From Phycisphaerales bacterium (GTDB lineage: Bacteria > Planctomycetota > Phycisphaerae > Phycisphaerales > SM1A02), in NCBI GenBank assembly GCA_030748805.1, contig JASMLG010000117.1:1-43237 (forward strand): a stretch of DNA of 43,237 nt, written 5' to 3'. A program made the translations under genes and the position numbers. How positions within the stretch are numbered: position 1 is the first letter of the stretch; each line of letters begins with the position of its first letter. Below are positions 1 to 8,187 of the stretch, piece by piece. The notes beneath the pieces are model-generated. The model was not told where the DNA came from, did no database searches, and saw only the letters and a list, made by a program, of their open reading frames with translations.

Positions 1-140
1 GAACTGTTGATGTCACCGATGTTCTTGCAGTCGTTGGTGCTTGGGGAGCTTCTGGTGGCCCTGAAGATGTCAATGAAGATGGTATTGTTAACGTAGGCGA
101 CTTGCTAGCTATCGTTGAAGCTTGGGGTGCTTGTCCGTAA
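1..140 (+). CDS. Dockerin-like repeat C-terminus of a secreted protein (5' truncated)
   Basis: The frame starting at base 3 is open from the window edge to TAA at 138-140 and gives the last 45 residues of a longer protein. It shows a dockerin type I/EF-hand-like repeat, DVNEDGIVNVGDLLAIVEAWG, ending in GACP; the preceding VDVTDVLAVVGAWG looks like the second half of an upstream copy whose calcium loop lies outside the window. The D-x-N-x-D-G-x-V-x-x-x-D spacing matches the calcium-binding loop of dockerins. Such tails are common at the ends of large exported proteins in Phycisphaerae, and their role there (surface attachment or sorting) is not settled. The enzymatic or structural part of the protein is not visible. 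A strong terminator follows directly. Confidence 0.75.
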   Translation, partial: TVDVTDVLAVVGAWGASGGPEDVNEDGIVNVGDLLAIVEAWGACP

Positions 141-165
141 CATTACTTCTTAATTTGTTAAATCA

Positions 166-196
166 AAAGCCCCACTCGAAGGAGTGGGGCTTTTTT
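166..196 (+). terminator. Rho-independent terminator of the dockerin-like gene
   Basis: A perfect 9-bp stem, GCCCCACTC (169-177) with GAGTGGGGC (182-190), closes a GAAG loop and is followed by six T. An A-run precedes the stem. It begins 28 nt after the stop of the upstream gene, as expected for its terminator. Confidence 0.9.
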
Positions 197-200
197 AGAC

Positions 201-287
201 CTAGGGTTAGGTCTGGGGTCAGACCCCGTAATACCGCAAATGGACACGCGAACAGTTTCGCAAGGCGAAAATGTTGAGTGAGTGTCC
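201..287. repeat. REP-like palindromic element
   Basis: Two palindromes sit side by side in this non-coding strip. The first, at 210-227, contains GGGGTC-A-GACCCC and the alternative pairing GGTCTG/CAGACC. The second, at 242-287, folds as GGACAC...GTGTCC outside, then ACA/TGT and TTTCGC/GCGAAA around an AAG loop. The pattern resembles extragenic palindromes mobilised by REP-associated transposases, but no such transposase is present and I see only one copy in the window. It could also act as a second terminator or an mRNA end stabiliser for either flanking gene. Confidence 0.5.
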
Positions 288-308
288 CCCTACATGGACG
301 ACCCTTTT

Positions 309-1118
309 TCATTTCGCTTTGTCGATTTCGGCGAAAACTTTAAGTGGATCTTCGAGTACCTTAGGCCTACAGCCAGCACAACAGAGTTGTACGAGTCGAT
401 TGCCTACAATCATGAAGTCAGGGCCACCCATGCCGTCAAGAGCCCCGCGACCAATTACACAATAATCAATTGGATACGATTTTTTTTGTGCTTTGATGAT
501 TGCTTTGTCAAGTTCTGGAACGAATTTCGCAGGGTTTGCCAAGAATTCATCCTTGCAATCATTACAACAAGTTCTAAATAAACGGTTGCCATAGATAAAA
601 TCAACAGCAGCACCTTTTGCATCAAGTTTGTCTCCACTTACTACGCAAGTGTCAATTGGGTAATAGGGGAGTTGCTGTGCAATCATCTTCGCATCAATTT
701 CTTTGAACTTCGCATCTTTATTTGCTTTGAATTCTGGGATGCAACCAGCACAACAAAATCGAACTTCGCGGCCGTCGATAATTTCAACTGGTGGCTCACC
801 CATTGAACCAAGTTTCTTACCTGTTATAGGACAGGTATCAAGAAGATAAGGTGTTGTCACAGCAAGTGCTGTCTCAATTTGTACTTTCTCAGTTTTTTGT
901 TCAGCAACGTATGCCACCTTGCGCGCTTCGTCCCATTTCTTGAATCCATTAAGGCAACCACCGCAACAAAATGCGACAACGTCATCACCAACTTGCGCTG
1001 TTACTTCTTGGTTGACTGGATTTCCCGTAAATGGGCAAAATTCGTTTACTGGTTCTCCACCAAACGAGAGGGTTGGCAATGCAATGACCGCCAATGACAA
1101 TAGAGTGAAAAGTTTCAT
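309..1118 (-). CDS. Exported four-repeat FCCxGC (TRASH/YHS-like) metal-binding protein
   Basis: 269 residues with a signal peptide (about 1-20). It is built from four copies of one module, each with a Cys at its start (Cys28, Cys96, Cys158, Cys220) and a CCxxC motif about 22-28 residues later (51-55, 122-126, 184-188, 246-250), the middle usually reading FCCAGC or FCCGGC. First modules read CPFTGNPV and CPITGKKLG. This Cys-plus-CCxxC pattern is that of small TRASH/YHS-type metal-binding domains linked to copper and other heavy-metal handling. I infer periplasmic metal binding or sensing; the metal is unknown. The start has a good ribosome binding site (AAAGGAG 7-8 nt upstream). It lies 11 nt downstream of the CusA remnant and two genes from a Cys-rich protein, supporting a metal-handling operon. 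No enzyme motif is visible. Confidence 0.7.
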   Translation of the reverse strand: MKLFTLLSLAVIALPTLSFGGEPVNEFCPFTGNPVNQEVTAQVGDDVVAFCCGGCLNGFKKWDEARKVAYVAEQKTEKVQIETALAVTTPYLLDTCPITGKKLGSMGEPPVEIIDGREVRFCCAGCIPEFKANKDAKFKEIDAKMIAQQLPYYPIDTCVVSGDKLDAKGAAVDFIYGNRLFRTCCNDCKDEFLANPAKFVPELDKAIIKAQKKSYPIDYCVIGRGALDGMGGPDFMIVGNRLVQLCCAGCRPKVLEDPLKVFAEIDKAK

Positions 1119-1129
1119 GTGTTTCTCCT

Positions 1130-1495
1130 TTACTTTTCGGTTTTAATTACAGAGTTAGATTTATTAGAAAACTTCAGTTGCAACTCAGCAACAAAGCAAT
1201 ACAACACCGGAACAACAAATAAGGTGATTAGTGCAACGAGCATGCCACCAAAAACCGGAATAGTCATCGGCACCATTAAATCAGCGCCTCGTCCAGTTGC
1301 AGTAAGAACAGGCAACGTGACATTGTCCTTGGATTGTTCATTTGTGGAATAAATGGCATTTGTATGGACAGTTCTTCCTGCGAAGTTAATTGTCTGCCTT
1401 CTTGTTTCTGTTTGCGACAAGTTAAAACCATTTGCACAACCCAGAATAACAACTGGTGTTACGCCTATTTGTAAAAGGTGTAGTATGTATTTCAT
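1130..1495 (-). pseudogene. Remnant of CusA/CzcA-type RND efflux pump fused to a lipoprotein-like N-terminus
   Basis: 121-residue open frame. Residues from about 60 on (LPVLTATGRGADLMVPMTIP, then FGGMLVALITLFVVPVLYC) match the last two membrane segments of heavy-metal RND pumps of the CusA/CzcA family, which are normally over 1000 residues. Residues 1-20 instead form a signal peptide ending in a lipobox-like VILGC, as in outer-membrane-factor lipoproteins such as CusC; about 35 unrecognised residues join the two parts. The simplest reading is an in-frame deletion that joined the start of one efflux gene to the end of cusA. It is unlikely to pump. A small functional membrane protein, or an assembly collapse, are alternatives. 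It sits in a minus-strand cassette between two Cys-rich metal-binding proteins. Confidence 0.6.
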
Positions 1496-1581
1496 TTTTG
1501 GGCTCTCATCAATACCTATTAGATAACGGATGCCTACGTTTCAATTCAGCGTAGGCGCAGTGGTCCTAGGGTGTTGATGAG

Positions 1582-1935
1582 TTAGTTCTGCCAGCGACCT
1601 AGTAGTGCTTGTCTGCAATTATTTGAAGCGACTATAGATACGGTAGATGCTATTACCTTGATTTCGCCTGTTGAGGTGAGATTTGGAATAGAATATTTTG
1701 TAGCTGTGAGTGGTGCAGTAAAGTCAATGGAATCAATTGTAAATGGGGTTTTTGATTTGGCTGGTGCTTTGTCTTCTTTCTTTCCACATTTGCAGCCATT
1801 TTCAGCGCATCTACAGTTGCCACCACAGCAAGACATTTTTTGGGTAATTTCAACATCTGAATGAGATTCATATACAGTTGATGAAAAAGGTATCGCCTGT
1901 AGAACAAGAAGTATAACTGGAAGAAGTCGCAACAT
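1582..1935 (-). CDS. Small exported Cys-rich metal-binding protein
   Basis: 117 residues, hydrophobic signal peptide (about 1-20), then a metallothionein-like cluster SCCGGNCRCAENGCKCG (seven Cys within 17 residues) at about 35-51, a Lys-rich linker, and a C-terminal part without recognised motifs. Known Cys clusters of this density bind Cu(I), Zn or Cd; the metal here is inferred only. It is the first gene of the minus-strand cassette 1935-309. A TATAAT box on the minus strand (1946-1951) lies 10 nt before the ATG. No close family is recognised, and the C-terminal 60 residues (PFTIDSIDFTAPLTATKYS...) may be the decayed start of another protein. Confidence 0.55.
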   Translation of the reverse strand: MLRLLPVILLVLQAIPFSSTVYESHSDVEITQKMSCCGGNCRCAENGCKCGKKEDKAPAKSKTPFTIDSIDFTAPLTATKYSIPNLTSTGEIKVIASTVSIVASNNCRQALLGRWQN

Positions 1936-1945
1936 ACGTGTGTAG

Positions 1946-1951
1946 ATTATA
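1946..1951 (-). promoter_or_regulatory. -10 box of the metal-handling cassette
   Basis: The minus strand reads TATAAT, a perfect sigma70-type -10 hexamer, 10 nt before the ATG at 1935. No convincing -35 is visible. The transcript would have almost no leader. Confidence 0.45.
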
Positions 1952-2059
1952 CGACGTTTTTTGATAGAAACTATTGCCTTTTTTGATCTATTCTACGTCC
2001 GGCTTGATTATTCTTGTACGTAGGTCGAATTAAGAGAAACAAATTGAATGCAATGTTTG

Positions 2060-2065
2060 TACACT
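2060..2065 (+). promoter_or_regulatory. -10 box giving a leaderless start at 2073
   Basis: TACACT ends 7 nt before the ATG at 2073, which places the expected transcription start at or next to the start codon. No Shine-Dalgarno sequence precedes this ATG. No good -35 is seen. Confidence 0.4.
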
Positions 2066-2072
2066 AACGTGC

Positions 2073-3632
2073 ATGAAACTATGCACAATATCATTACTTA
2101 TCATTGCTCAGTCAGTTGCAGCAGATTATCCGGAAGACCTTGTTGCACAAGATGCGTTGGTGATTCTTTCCCTTGATAATGGGAACTCCATTAACTCAAA
2201 TTTTGAGTCAATTCAGAATCAACTATCAGAAACAGGTGATAAACCAGATGTTCTTGATGTTTACTTAGAACAGCTAGTTGCTAATCCATCTGCGGTTGAT
2301 TTATCTGAAAAAGTGCTACTTGCAATGCAGCCAACAAATTTAGCGCCTAATCAGAAACCAACCGGAATGTTTGGCCCAATGCCTCACTTAGTTTTAATTT
2401 GTAAACCAATAGTTGGTAGTAAAATTGAGATAAATTCCAGTTTACTAAAAACTAGTGGTATGTTTGAAGGGTGGTTTGTCGCATCTGGAAGTGATAATTT
2501 GTCTATTCCCAATAACGAAAAACTATCTCCACTTTTTGCTCAATTACCAGCAGGACAACTCAGTGTAGCAGTTCATTTTGAGAAAATCTGGAAGCAATTC
2601 GGACCAATCTCGCAAATGATGGGTGGGATGATGATTAATTCAATGAATAAACCCGGACCAACAGGGGTTATTGATCCAGAAACAAAGCGTCAATCGGCTG
2701 CTGCAAGAAATGCTTTTGGAAAAGCTGTGGCATTCTGCTCAAAGGTTCAACTTCTTACTTATGGGAGTTCCATTTCGGATAATAAACTTACAAGTGAAGT
2801 AAGCATGAAAACATTAGATTCCCAAGATATATCAATTGACAACACAAACTTAGAAAATATGTCGTCAGTTCTTGCAGGTGACACAATTCAATATGGAATG
2901 TCTGGTTGGTTTACAAGAATGCTACTCGATTACGAACTTGATTCGTTGGCGTCTATGGGTGAAATTTCTGAATCGTTACCAATGATGATTATTACAAAAA
3001 GCATGCAGGATTTGGCTAAGATTCAAGAAGAGAATGTTGTTTCATATTCATTAAATGGCAAGACAGGAGTGTCGGTTTCAGCCCTCGCAGTTACTTCTAA
3101 TCAAAGCGAATATATGGCGATGGTCCCACTGGTAATCAATGAAGCGGCTCTGCAATTGAAAGATAATTTTTACATTCAATTGCTGCAAAACTATGCTTCA
3201 TCGAATACTTGGAGCATAAAAATGCTAGGTCAAGATGAAGAAGACATAAAAGTAATGGAATCAGTGTTCCCAAACGATGTCCAACTGAATGTTGGTGTTC
3301 AGGGGAGTGACAGGATATTTTGGTCAGTTGGTCCAAAATCGTTTAGACCGTTCATTCAACCGCACTTATCTCCTTTGTCTCAACTACTTAAGAACAACGA
3401 GGATCTTGCTGTAGATTTAGCATTTGTAACCGATGCAAGAAAATTTGCCTCAGGGTTTATAGATATTGCAATTTCTGCTGGATCGATTACTGCAGAGGAT
3501 GCAATCCCTTCAGCACCATCTGCAGATGCGTCATTTATTTTAGGAAGGAATTCTAGTGGATGGGCAGCAACTTACGAAATTGATCTATTAGGTTTTGCAA
3601 AATTAGTAAATGATTTGGACGATTTGAACTAG
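2073..3632 (+). CDS. Exported protein of unknown function
   Basis: 519 residues starting with a typical signal peptide (MKLCTISLLIIAQSVAADYP, cleavage probably after AVA-A). The mature part is soluble, without membrane segments, Cys clusters or catalytic motifs that I recognise. It contains a Met-rich stretch (QMMGGMMINSMNKPGP, about 179-194). Overall composition recalls the long exported paralogs of planctomycetes that are annotated only as hypothetical or DUF3352-like; this resemblance is weak. There is no ribosome binding site; a TACACT box 7 nt upstream suggests leaderless expression. Its stop overlaps the stop of the convergent pgpH-like gene by 4 nt, so there is no room for a terminator between them. 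Confidence 0.65.
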   Translation: MKLCTISLLIIAQSVAADYPEDLVAQDALVILSLDNGNSINSNFESIQNQLSETGDKPDVLDVYLEQLVANPSAVDLSEKVLLAMQPTNLAPNQKPTGMFGPMPHLVLICKPIVGSKIEINSSLLKTSGMFEGWFVASGSDNLSIPNNEKLSPLFAQLPAGQLSVAVHFEKIWKQFGPISQMMGGMMINSMNKPGPTGVIDPETKRQSAAARNAFGKAVAFCSKVQLLTYGSSISDNKLTSEVSMKTLDSQDISIDNTNLENMSSVLAGDTIQYGMSGWFTRMLLDYELDSLASMGEISESLPMMIITKSMQDLAKIQEENVVSYSLNGKTGVSVSALAVTSNQSEYMAMVPLVINEAALQLKDNFYIQLLQNYASSNTWSIKMLGQDEEDIKVMESVFPNDVQLNVGVQGSDRIFWSVGPKSFRPFIQPHLSPLSQLLKNNEDLAVDLAFVTDARKFASGFIDIAISAGSITAEDAIPSAPSADASFILGRNSSGWAATYEIDLLGFAKLVNDLDDLN

Positions 3633-5953
3633 CCAGCTAGTTCGCCTTCTTCTTCAGAAACGATTACAGCATGATTGCTTTCCTCTGGTTTGTCGTCTTC
3701 TGGATATTTGATTCTAGTGTGGTAGATTGAATTTAATCTAGAAATGATTGCGTCCTCGATTTCCGCTAACTCACGAAATGTTAATCCGCAATCATCAAAT
3801 TGGTGATCTAAAAGCCGTTTACGGGAAAGATCCCTTACCAATGTTTCTATTCTTGCCGGATTTGGGTCAGGCAGAACTCTAGAGGCCGACTCAACAGCAT
3901 CTGCAATCATTAAGATTGCTGTTTCCTTTGTTTGAGGTTTTGGACCAGGATATCTAAACTGCACTTCGTTAATTGGTTCTCGGTTTTCCTTTGTTTCTTT
4001 TAAAGCAGCGTGGTAGAAATATTCAACTAGTGTAGTGCCATGATGTGATTCAATGAAATGAATTAAATCTCTAGGTAAATCATGTTCGTGTGCGATTTCA
4101 ATTCCATCCTTCACATGCCCAATAATTACAAGCAAGCTCATAGATGGCTTTAAATCTTTATGCCGGTTGTATCCTGTTTGATTTTCAACGAAGTACTCTG
4201 GTTTGTTCATCTTTCCAATATCGTGATAGAGTCCTCCGACATAAGCCAGAAGGGAATCAGCGCCAATTGCATCGGCTGCTGCTTCTGCAATATTTGCAAC
4301 TTGTTGAGAATGATTGAAAGTTCCAGGAGCCAAGTCCTGTAATTGTGCGAGTATTGCGTTTCGTGGATCACGATAATCCGTAAGAGTCATCCCAGTAGTA
4401 ATATCAAACAAGCGTTCAATGCTAGGTAGAATCCCAAGGACAAAGAATCCAACAACCAGCGCAGAAACACCTGCAACAAAAGAATGTGTGACAATTTGTT
4501 TCCAAGCGACTGTTATACCCGGCACTTCTACCAAACCAAGGAATAATGACCCAATTACAAATGCAATCGCAGTAATAGCTGCGCCAGTTATTAGAGTTTG
4601 TCTGTGTCGGACTTCTTTTATTTGACTAATCATCATTCCACATCCAGCAATTAGTAAAACAAACCATCCAATCGTTTGAGAAAGTCCAATTGTTACTAAT
4701 GAACACTGCATAAATGCAATAAACATCCCCATTCGTTGACCATATGCAAGACAAGCAATCGTTACGGCTAATAGTGTTGGTGCAATCGCTGCAGCAAAAA
4801 TAAACCCTGGCGATTCAATAGTAACAACAACAGTAAGCCCAAACATTAGAGCCATGAGCGAGCAAAGGGCAAACAATCGCAATGGGTTTTTTGCAACTCG
4901 GGGATATGTTGATGTTATATATGCTCCAATAAATATTGATAGCATTGCGAGCAAGCCAATAGATCCAATTCTAGGAAACCATCTATCCAGAAACGGTGCA
5001 GCAATCTGAAATTGTTCTTGTTCAAGGATTGCGTTTTCATATTGAGTTGGGGAAATTATGTCACCTCTAAGCCAAATAATGTCTCCTTGGTTGTGGTACT
5101 CAACTTCTGCCTCAACTTTCAGTGCTGCTTGTTCAGATAATAATTTGGTGTCTTCAGCATTTAGTTGAATGCTAGGTTGGTTGTCACTTACTAAACGTGC
5201 TTCAATGATAGGTACGACCGATTCTCTGAACCCCATTCTGCTTATAAATTCAGCAAATCTTGCATCGGTTGCTTCTGATTTGCTTGAAGGTAAAGCAATC
5301 GCTTCAGCTTGGTATGGTCGTAGGAGTGTGCCTGCTCCTTCAAATAGTGCTCTATTAGATGCTGGTGTGGTAGTAAATACTTGGAACTCATCACTAGTTA
5401 GCGTTGGGGTTCTTTTTTTAAGTTCCCGTACTAGTCGTGAAACGCTTCCCTTCCAAGAGTTAGTCGGTTCTCCTTCTTCTGACATTCCTTGAAGTGCCTT
5501 TAGAGATTCAGGAGTGAGTTGAAATTGCTCAACGAGTTCTGGAGTAACTTCAGCTATTTGTGTCTTGCCAGCGACTGCTGTTGGTAAACCTATCAAAGAA
5601 GCACTGATTCGTTCAATGAAAGTATTATTTATTGTGTAGATGCGAGGTGAAGAGTTTTTTGCTTCTTCTCGTTTTGCTTCTGTTGCAACTGCATCTTCGA
5701 CAACGAAATCCAGACGAGTAATTCTTGTCTTAGAAGCAATCTGTCCATCTCTAACTTTGATTTGTTCGCTAGACCAAGTTGCAAGAATCGAAATAACTAC
5801 TAAGAAAAGAAAGATAATGAAACATGTTCTTATCAATTCTGGTCGTTTAAATAACTTAGTTAATGAAAAAGATGACCTTGGAACCTTGCGCATCACAGCA
5901 TCTCTTCGACTTCTTGCTGTTGATTTGGATTTGTTTCCTGTAGTCTTTCCCAT
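3629..5953 (-). CDS. pgpH: 7TM-HD family phosphodiesterase (PgpH-like, c-di-AMP)
   Basis: 774 residues with the full architecture of the 7TMR-HD family: one membrane segment (about 41-60), a long extracytoplasmic region (61-325), about seven membrane segments (327-510) and a C-terminal HD domain. The HD domain shows HDIGK at 577-581 with upstream FNHS (His548), IGH (His613) and the ESHHGT pair (His637, His638), the metal ligands known for this family. The best studied member, Listeria PgpH, hydrolyses cyclic di-AMP; that substrate is inferred here. The N-terminus is basic and Ser/Arg-rich, and the C-terminus ends in an acidic tail. It is followed upstream by a divergent spacer and the SPOR lipoprotein on the same strand, 36 nt away, possibly co-transcribed. 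Confidence 0.88.
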   Translation of the reverse strand: MGKTTGNKSKSTARSRRDAVMRKVPRSSFSLTKLFKRPELIRTCFIIFLFLVVISILATWSSEQIKVRDGQIASKTRITRLDFVVEDAVATEAKREEAKNSSPRIYTINNTFIERISASLIGLPTAVAGKTQIAEVTPELVEQFQLTPESLKALQGMSEEGEPTNSWKGSVSRLVRELKKRTPTLTSDEFQVFTTTPASNRALFEGAGTLLRPYQAEAIALPSSKSEATDARFAEFISRMGFRESVVPIIEARLVSDNQPSIQLNAEDTKLLSEQAALKVEAEVEYHNQGDIIWLRGDIISPTQYENAILEQEQFQIAAPFLDRWFPRIGSIGLLAMLSIFIGAYITSTYPRVAKNPLRLFALCSLMALMFGLTVVVTIESPGFIFAAAIAPTLLAVTIACLAYGQRMGMFIAFMQCSLVTIGLSQTIGWFVLLIAGCGMMISQIKEVRHRQTLITGAAITAIAFVIGSLFLGLVEVPGITVAWKQIVTHSFVAGVSALVVGFFVLGILPSIERLFDITTGMTLTDYRDPRNAILAQLQDLAPGTFNHSQQVANIAEAAADAIGADSLLAYVGGLYHDIGKMNKPEYFVENQTGYNRHKDLKPSMSLLVIIGHVKDGIEIAHEHDLPRDLIHFIESHHGTTLVEYFYHAALKETKENREPINEVQFRYPGPKPQTKETAILMIADAVESASRVLPDPNPARIETLVRDLSRKRLLDHQFDDCGLTFRELAEIEDAIISRLNSIYHTRIKYPEDDKPEESNHAVIVSEEEGELAG

Positions 5954-5989
5954 TTGAGTGAATTAATCGAATAAAGGTGTGAGTGTGGT

Positions 5990-6670
5990 TTATGGAGTAA
6001 CAGTCACTATACATTGTGAGAGTATTGGATTTTGTTTCTGAGTGGTAGCTTTATTTCTTGAAGAAAAGTGGCCAACTTTTACTAAGTAGATAGTTTTACC
6101 CATTCGATCTTGTTCTTCATCAATCCAAGGTTTTCCCAACCCGAGATTATTGGTTGAATCAGATAGTTCCTTAACTGCTTTAATTGCGTTCTCACTTTTT
6201 CTAAATGCTCCGTACTGAAGTGAAAATTGTCCTTCTTGAGTGTTGAATGAACTAGATGTGTCTAATCTTGCTTTTACCTTTTCTTTATCAGTTCCAATTA
6301 AATCTAATGCAGCTCGAGTAAATCGTACTTTTGCTTTTTCGTAATCACCATTGCTATCTAAGATAATTCCAATCATTGCATTAGATTTCCCTCGAACATC
6401 TGGATTTGATGAAGTAGAAGATTTGTTAAACCATGCCTTGGAACTCTCAAGGTGTCCAAGTTTGAACTCGCACAATCCTAGCATGTATTGTGCTTCATCC
6501 ACGCTCTGGTTTTGGTCTATTGATTTTTGAGCCCACATCTCGGACATAAAGAATTGATCAGATTGATACTCTTTCAATGATTTATCTAGTGATGTTGATT
6601 GAGTGGATTCACATCCAATTGATAAGGAAATAAGAAAAGTTGAAAAGATGGCTGTGATTGTAGTTCGCAT
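5990..6670 (-). CDS. Lipoprotein with TPR-like repeats and C-terminal SPOR-like domain
   Basis: 226 residues. A signal peptide ends in SLSIGC, so Cys20 is the likely lipidated residue. Residues about 35-130 form two to three TPR-like helical repeats (AQYMLGLCEFKLGHLESSKAWF, then KSNAMIGIILDSNGDYEKAKVRFTRA). The C-terminus has paired strands FSLQYGAF...A..AVKEL and YLVKVGHFSSRNKA, the pattern of SPOR domains, which bind denuded peptidoglycan at division sites. I infer an envelope role linked to cell-wall remodelling. GGAG lies 7 nt before the ATG. It is divergent from the acyl-CoA ligase with only 41 nt between starts. Confidence 0.72.
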   Translation of the reverse strand: MRTTITAIFSTFLISLSIGCESTQSTSLDKSLKEYQSDQFFMSEMWAQKSIDQNQSVDEAQYMLGLCEFKLGHLESSKAWFNKSSTSSNPDVRGKSNAMIGIILDSNGDYEKAKVRFTRAALDLIGTDKEKVKARLDTSSSFNTQEGQFSLQYGAFRKSENAIKAVKELSDSTNNLGLGKPWIDEEQDRMGKTIYLVKVGHFSSRNKATTQKQNPILSQCIVTVTP

Positions 6671-6711
6671 GAGGTTGCTCCAGCATGTATCGTACCCTTT
6701 TGGAATAGAGC

Positions 6712-8187
6712 ATGACGCAACTTCTTAAAACCATTTACAAATCATGGCGCAGGAATGCTTTCCGTTCATTAATCGTCGACGATTACAGATCGTGGCGTGG
6801 GATTGAATTACAAGTCGCATCTTGGCATTTGGCCAAGAATATTCAATCCCAGAAGCAAAATATAGCTATCTTATTACCTACTTCTGGGATGTTTCCTGTC
6901 GCATTAACAGCAATATGGTGCTTGGGTAAGACAGCAGTTCCTCTTAATTATCTTCTGTCAAAAGAAGAGATAGATTTCATTATTAAGGATAGTGGAGTTG
7001 ACAAAGTAATAACGGTTGATGCAATGATTGAAATGATTGGGGGTTTACCTGAAGGTGTCAATGCTGTTAAATTTGAAGACATTTCTTTTGGCGGAGTTCC
7101 ACCAATAAAAAGAACTCCCAAAATTGACGATAATCATCTGTCTGCTCTGCTTTACACTTCTGGAACATCTGGAAAACCGAAGGGAGTTATGTTAACTGAA
7201 GGTAATCTCTCTTCTAACGTTAACCAATGTAGAAAATGGGCTGGGTTTACTAAGCACGATGTCTTTCTCGGTCTTCTTCCTCAATTTCATAGTTTTGGGT
7301 TTACAGTTACTACGTTAATTCCTTCTGCAATTGGCGCTCGCGCTGTTTACACATCAAGATTTAATCAAAGAAAAGTTATCGAACTGTTACGAACTCATAA
7401 CCCAACAGCGATGCTTGCAATACCATCAATGTTTGGAGCTGTACTTAATGCAAAAAACGCAAAGCCAGATGACTTCTCATCAATTCGATTTGCAGTTTCT
7501 GGAGGAGAGGCATTGCCAGATTCAGTTTACAAAGGTTTTATCGATCGATTTGGTTTGACAATTAACGAGGGATATGGATTAACCGAAACATCACCAGTTA
7601 CTAATTGGTGTCGACCTAATGAGCAGCGTCGAGGAAGTGTAGGAATGCCTATAGTGGAAGTCAGCGAGAGGATAGTTGATGAAAATGGGAATGATTTATC
7701 CGCTGGAGAAGACGGAGAAATCAGGATTAAGGGACCGAACGTAATGAAGGGATATTTTAACCTTCCAGAAGAAACAGATGAAGTATTTGATGAACTGGGA
7801 TATTTTAAAACAGGAGATATTGGGCATCTCGATGAAGATGGTTTTTTGTTTATTACTGGTCGTCTTAAGGAAATGTTAATAATCGGTGGCGAAAATGTTT
7901 TTCCTCGTGAAATAGAGGAAGCATTAACAGATCATCCAGATATTGAAGCAGCAGGGGTCGTGGGAAGATTGGATGATGTTCGAGGAGAGGTTGCAGTGGC
8001 TTTTATAGAACTTAGTGAAGGTACAACATTTGACGAACACAAATTAAGAGCATGGTGTAGAGATCGCATTGCACCTTTTAAAGTTCCAAGGAATATCTTT
8101 GTTCTTTCTGAATTACCGAGAAATCCAACAGGAAAAATTATGCGACGGGAATTAGCAAAATTGGTAGCAAAGGAAGTTACTTCGTGA
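6712..8187 (+). CDS. AMP-forming acyl-CoA synthetase/ligase
   Basis: 491 residues, an adenylate-forming enzyme of the ANL superfamily that activates a carboxylic acid as acyl-AMP and usually transfers it to CoA. Visible motifs: the P-loop LLYTSGTSGKPKG (146-158), the A5 motif GYGLTETSPV (near 290), the A7/A8 region YFKTGDIGHLDEDGF and GRLKEMLIIGGENVFPREIE, and the C-terminal catalytic lysine in PTGKIMRREL (A10). The length is at the short end of FadD-like ligases. The 3' end is translationally coupled (GTGA overlap) to mqnD, so its substrate may relate to naphthoate/quinone metabolism, though no ligase step is known in the futalosine pathway. A medium/long-chain fatty acid substrate is the default alternative. 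Confidence 0.85.
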   Translation: MTQLLKTIYKSWRRNAFRSLIVDDYRSWRGIELQVASWHLAKNIQSQKQNIAILLPTSGMFPVALTAIWCLGKTAVPLNYLLSKEEIDFIIKDSGVDKVITVDAMIEMIGGLPEGVNAVKFEDISFGGVPPIKRTPKIDDNHLSALLYTSGTSGKPKGVMLTEGNLSSNVNQCRKWAGFTKHDVFLGLLPQFHSFGFTVTTLIPSAIGARAVYTSRFNQRKVIELLRTHNPTAMLAIPSMFGAVLNAKNAKPDDFSSIRFAVSGGEALPDSVYKGFIDRFGLTINEGYGLTETSPVTNWCRPNEQRRGSVGMPIVEVSERIVDENGNDLSAGEDGEIRIKGPNVMKGYFNLPEETDEVFDELGYFKTGDIGHLDEDGFLFITGRLKEMLIIGGENVFPREIEEALTDHPDIEAAGVVGRLDDVRGEVAVAFIELSEGTTFDEHKLRAWCRDRIAPFKVPRNIFVLSELPRNPTGKIMRRELAKLVAKEVTS

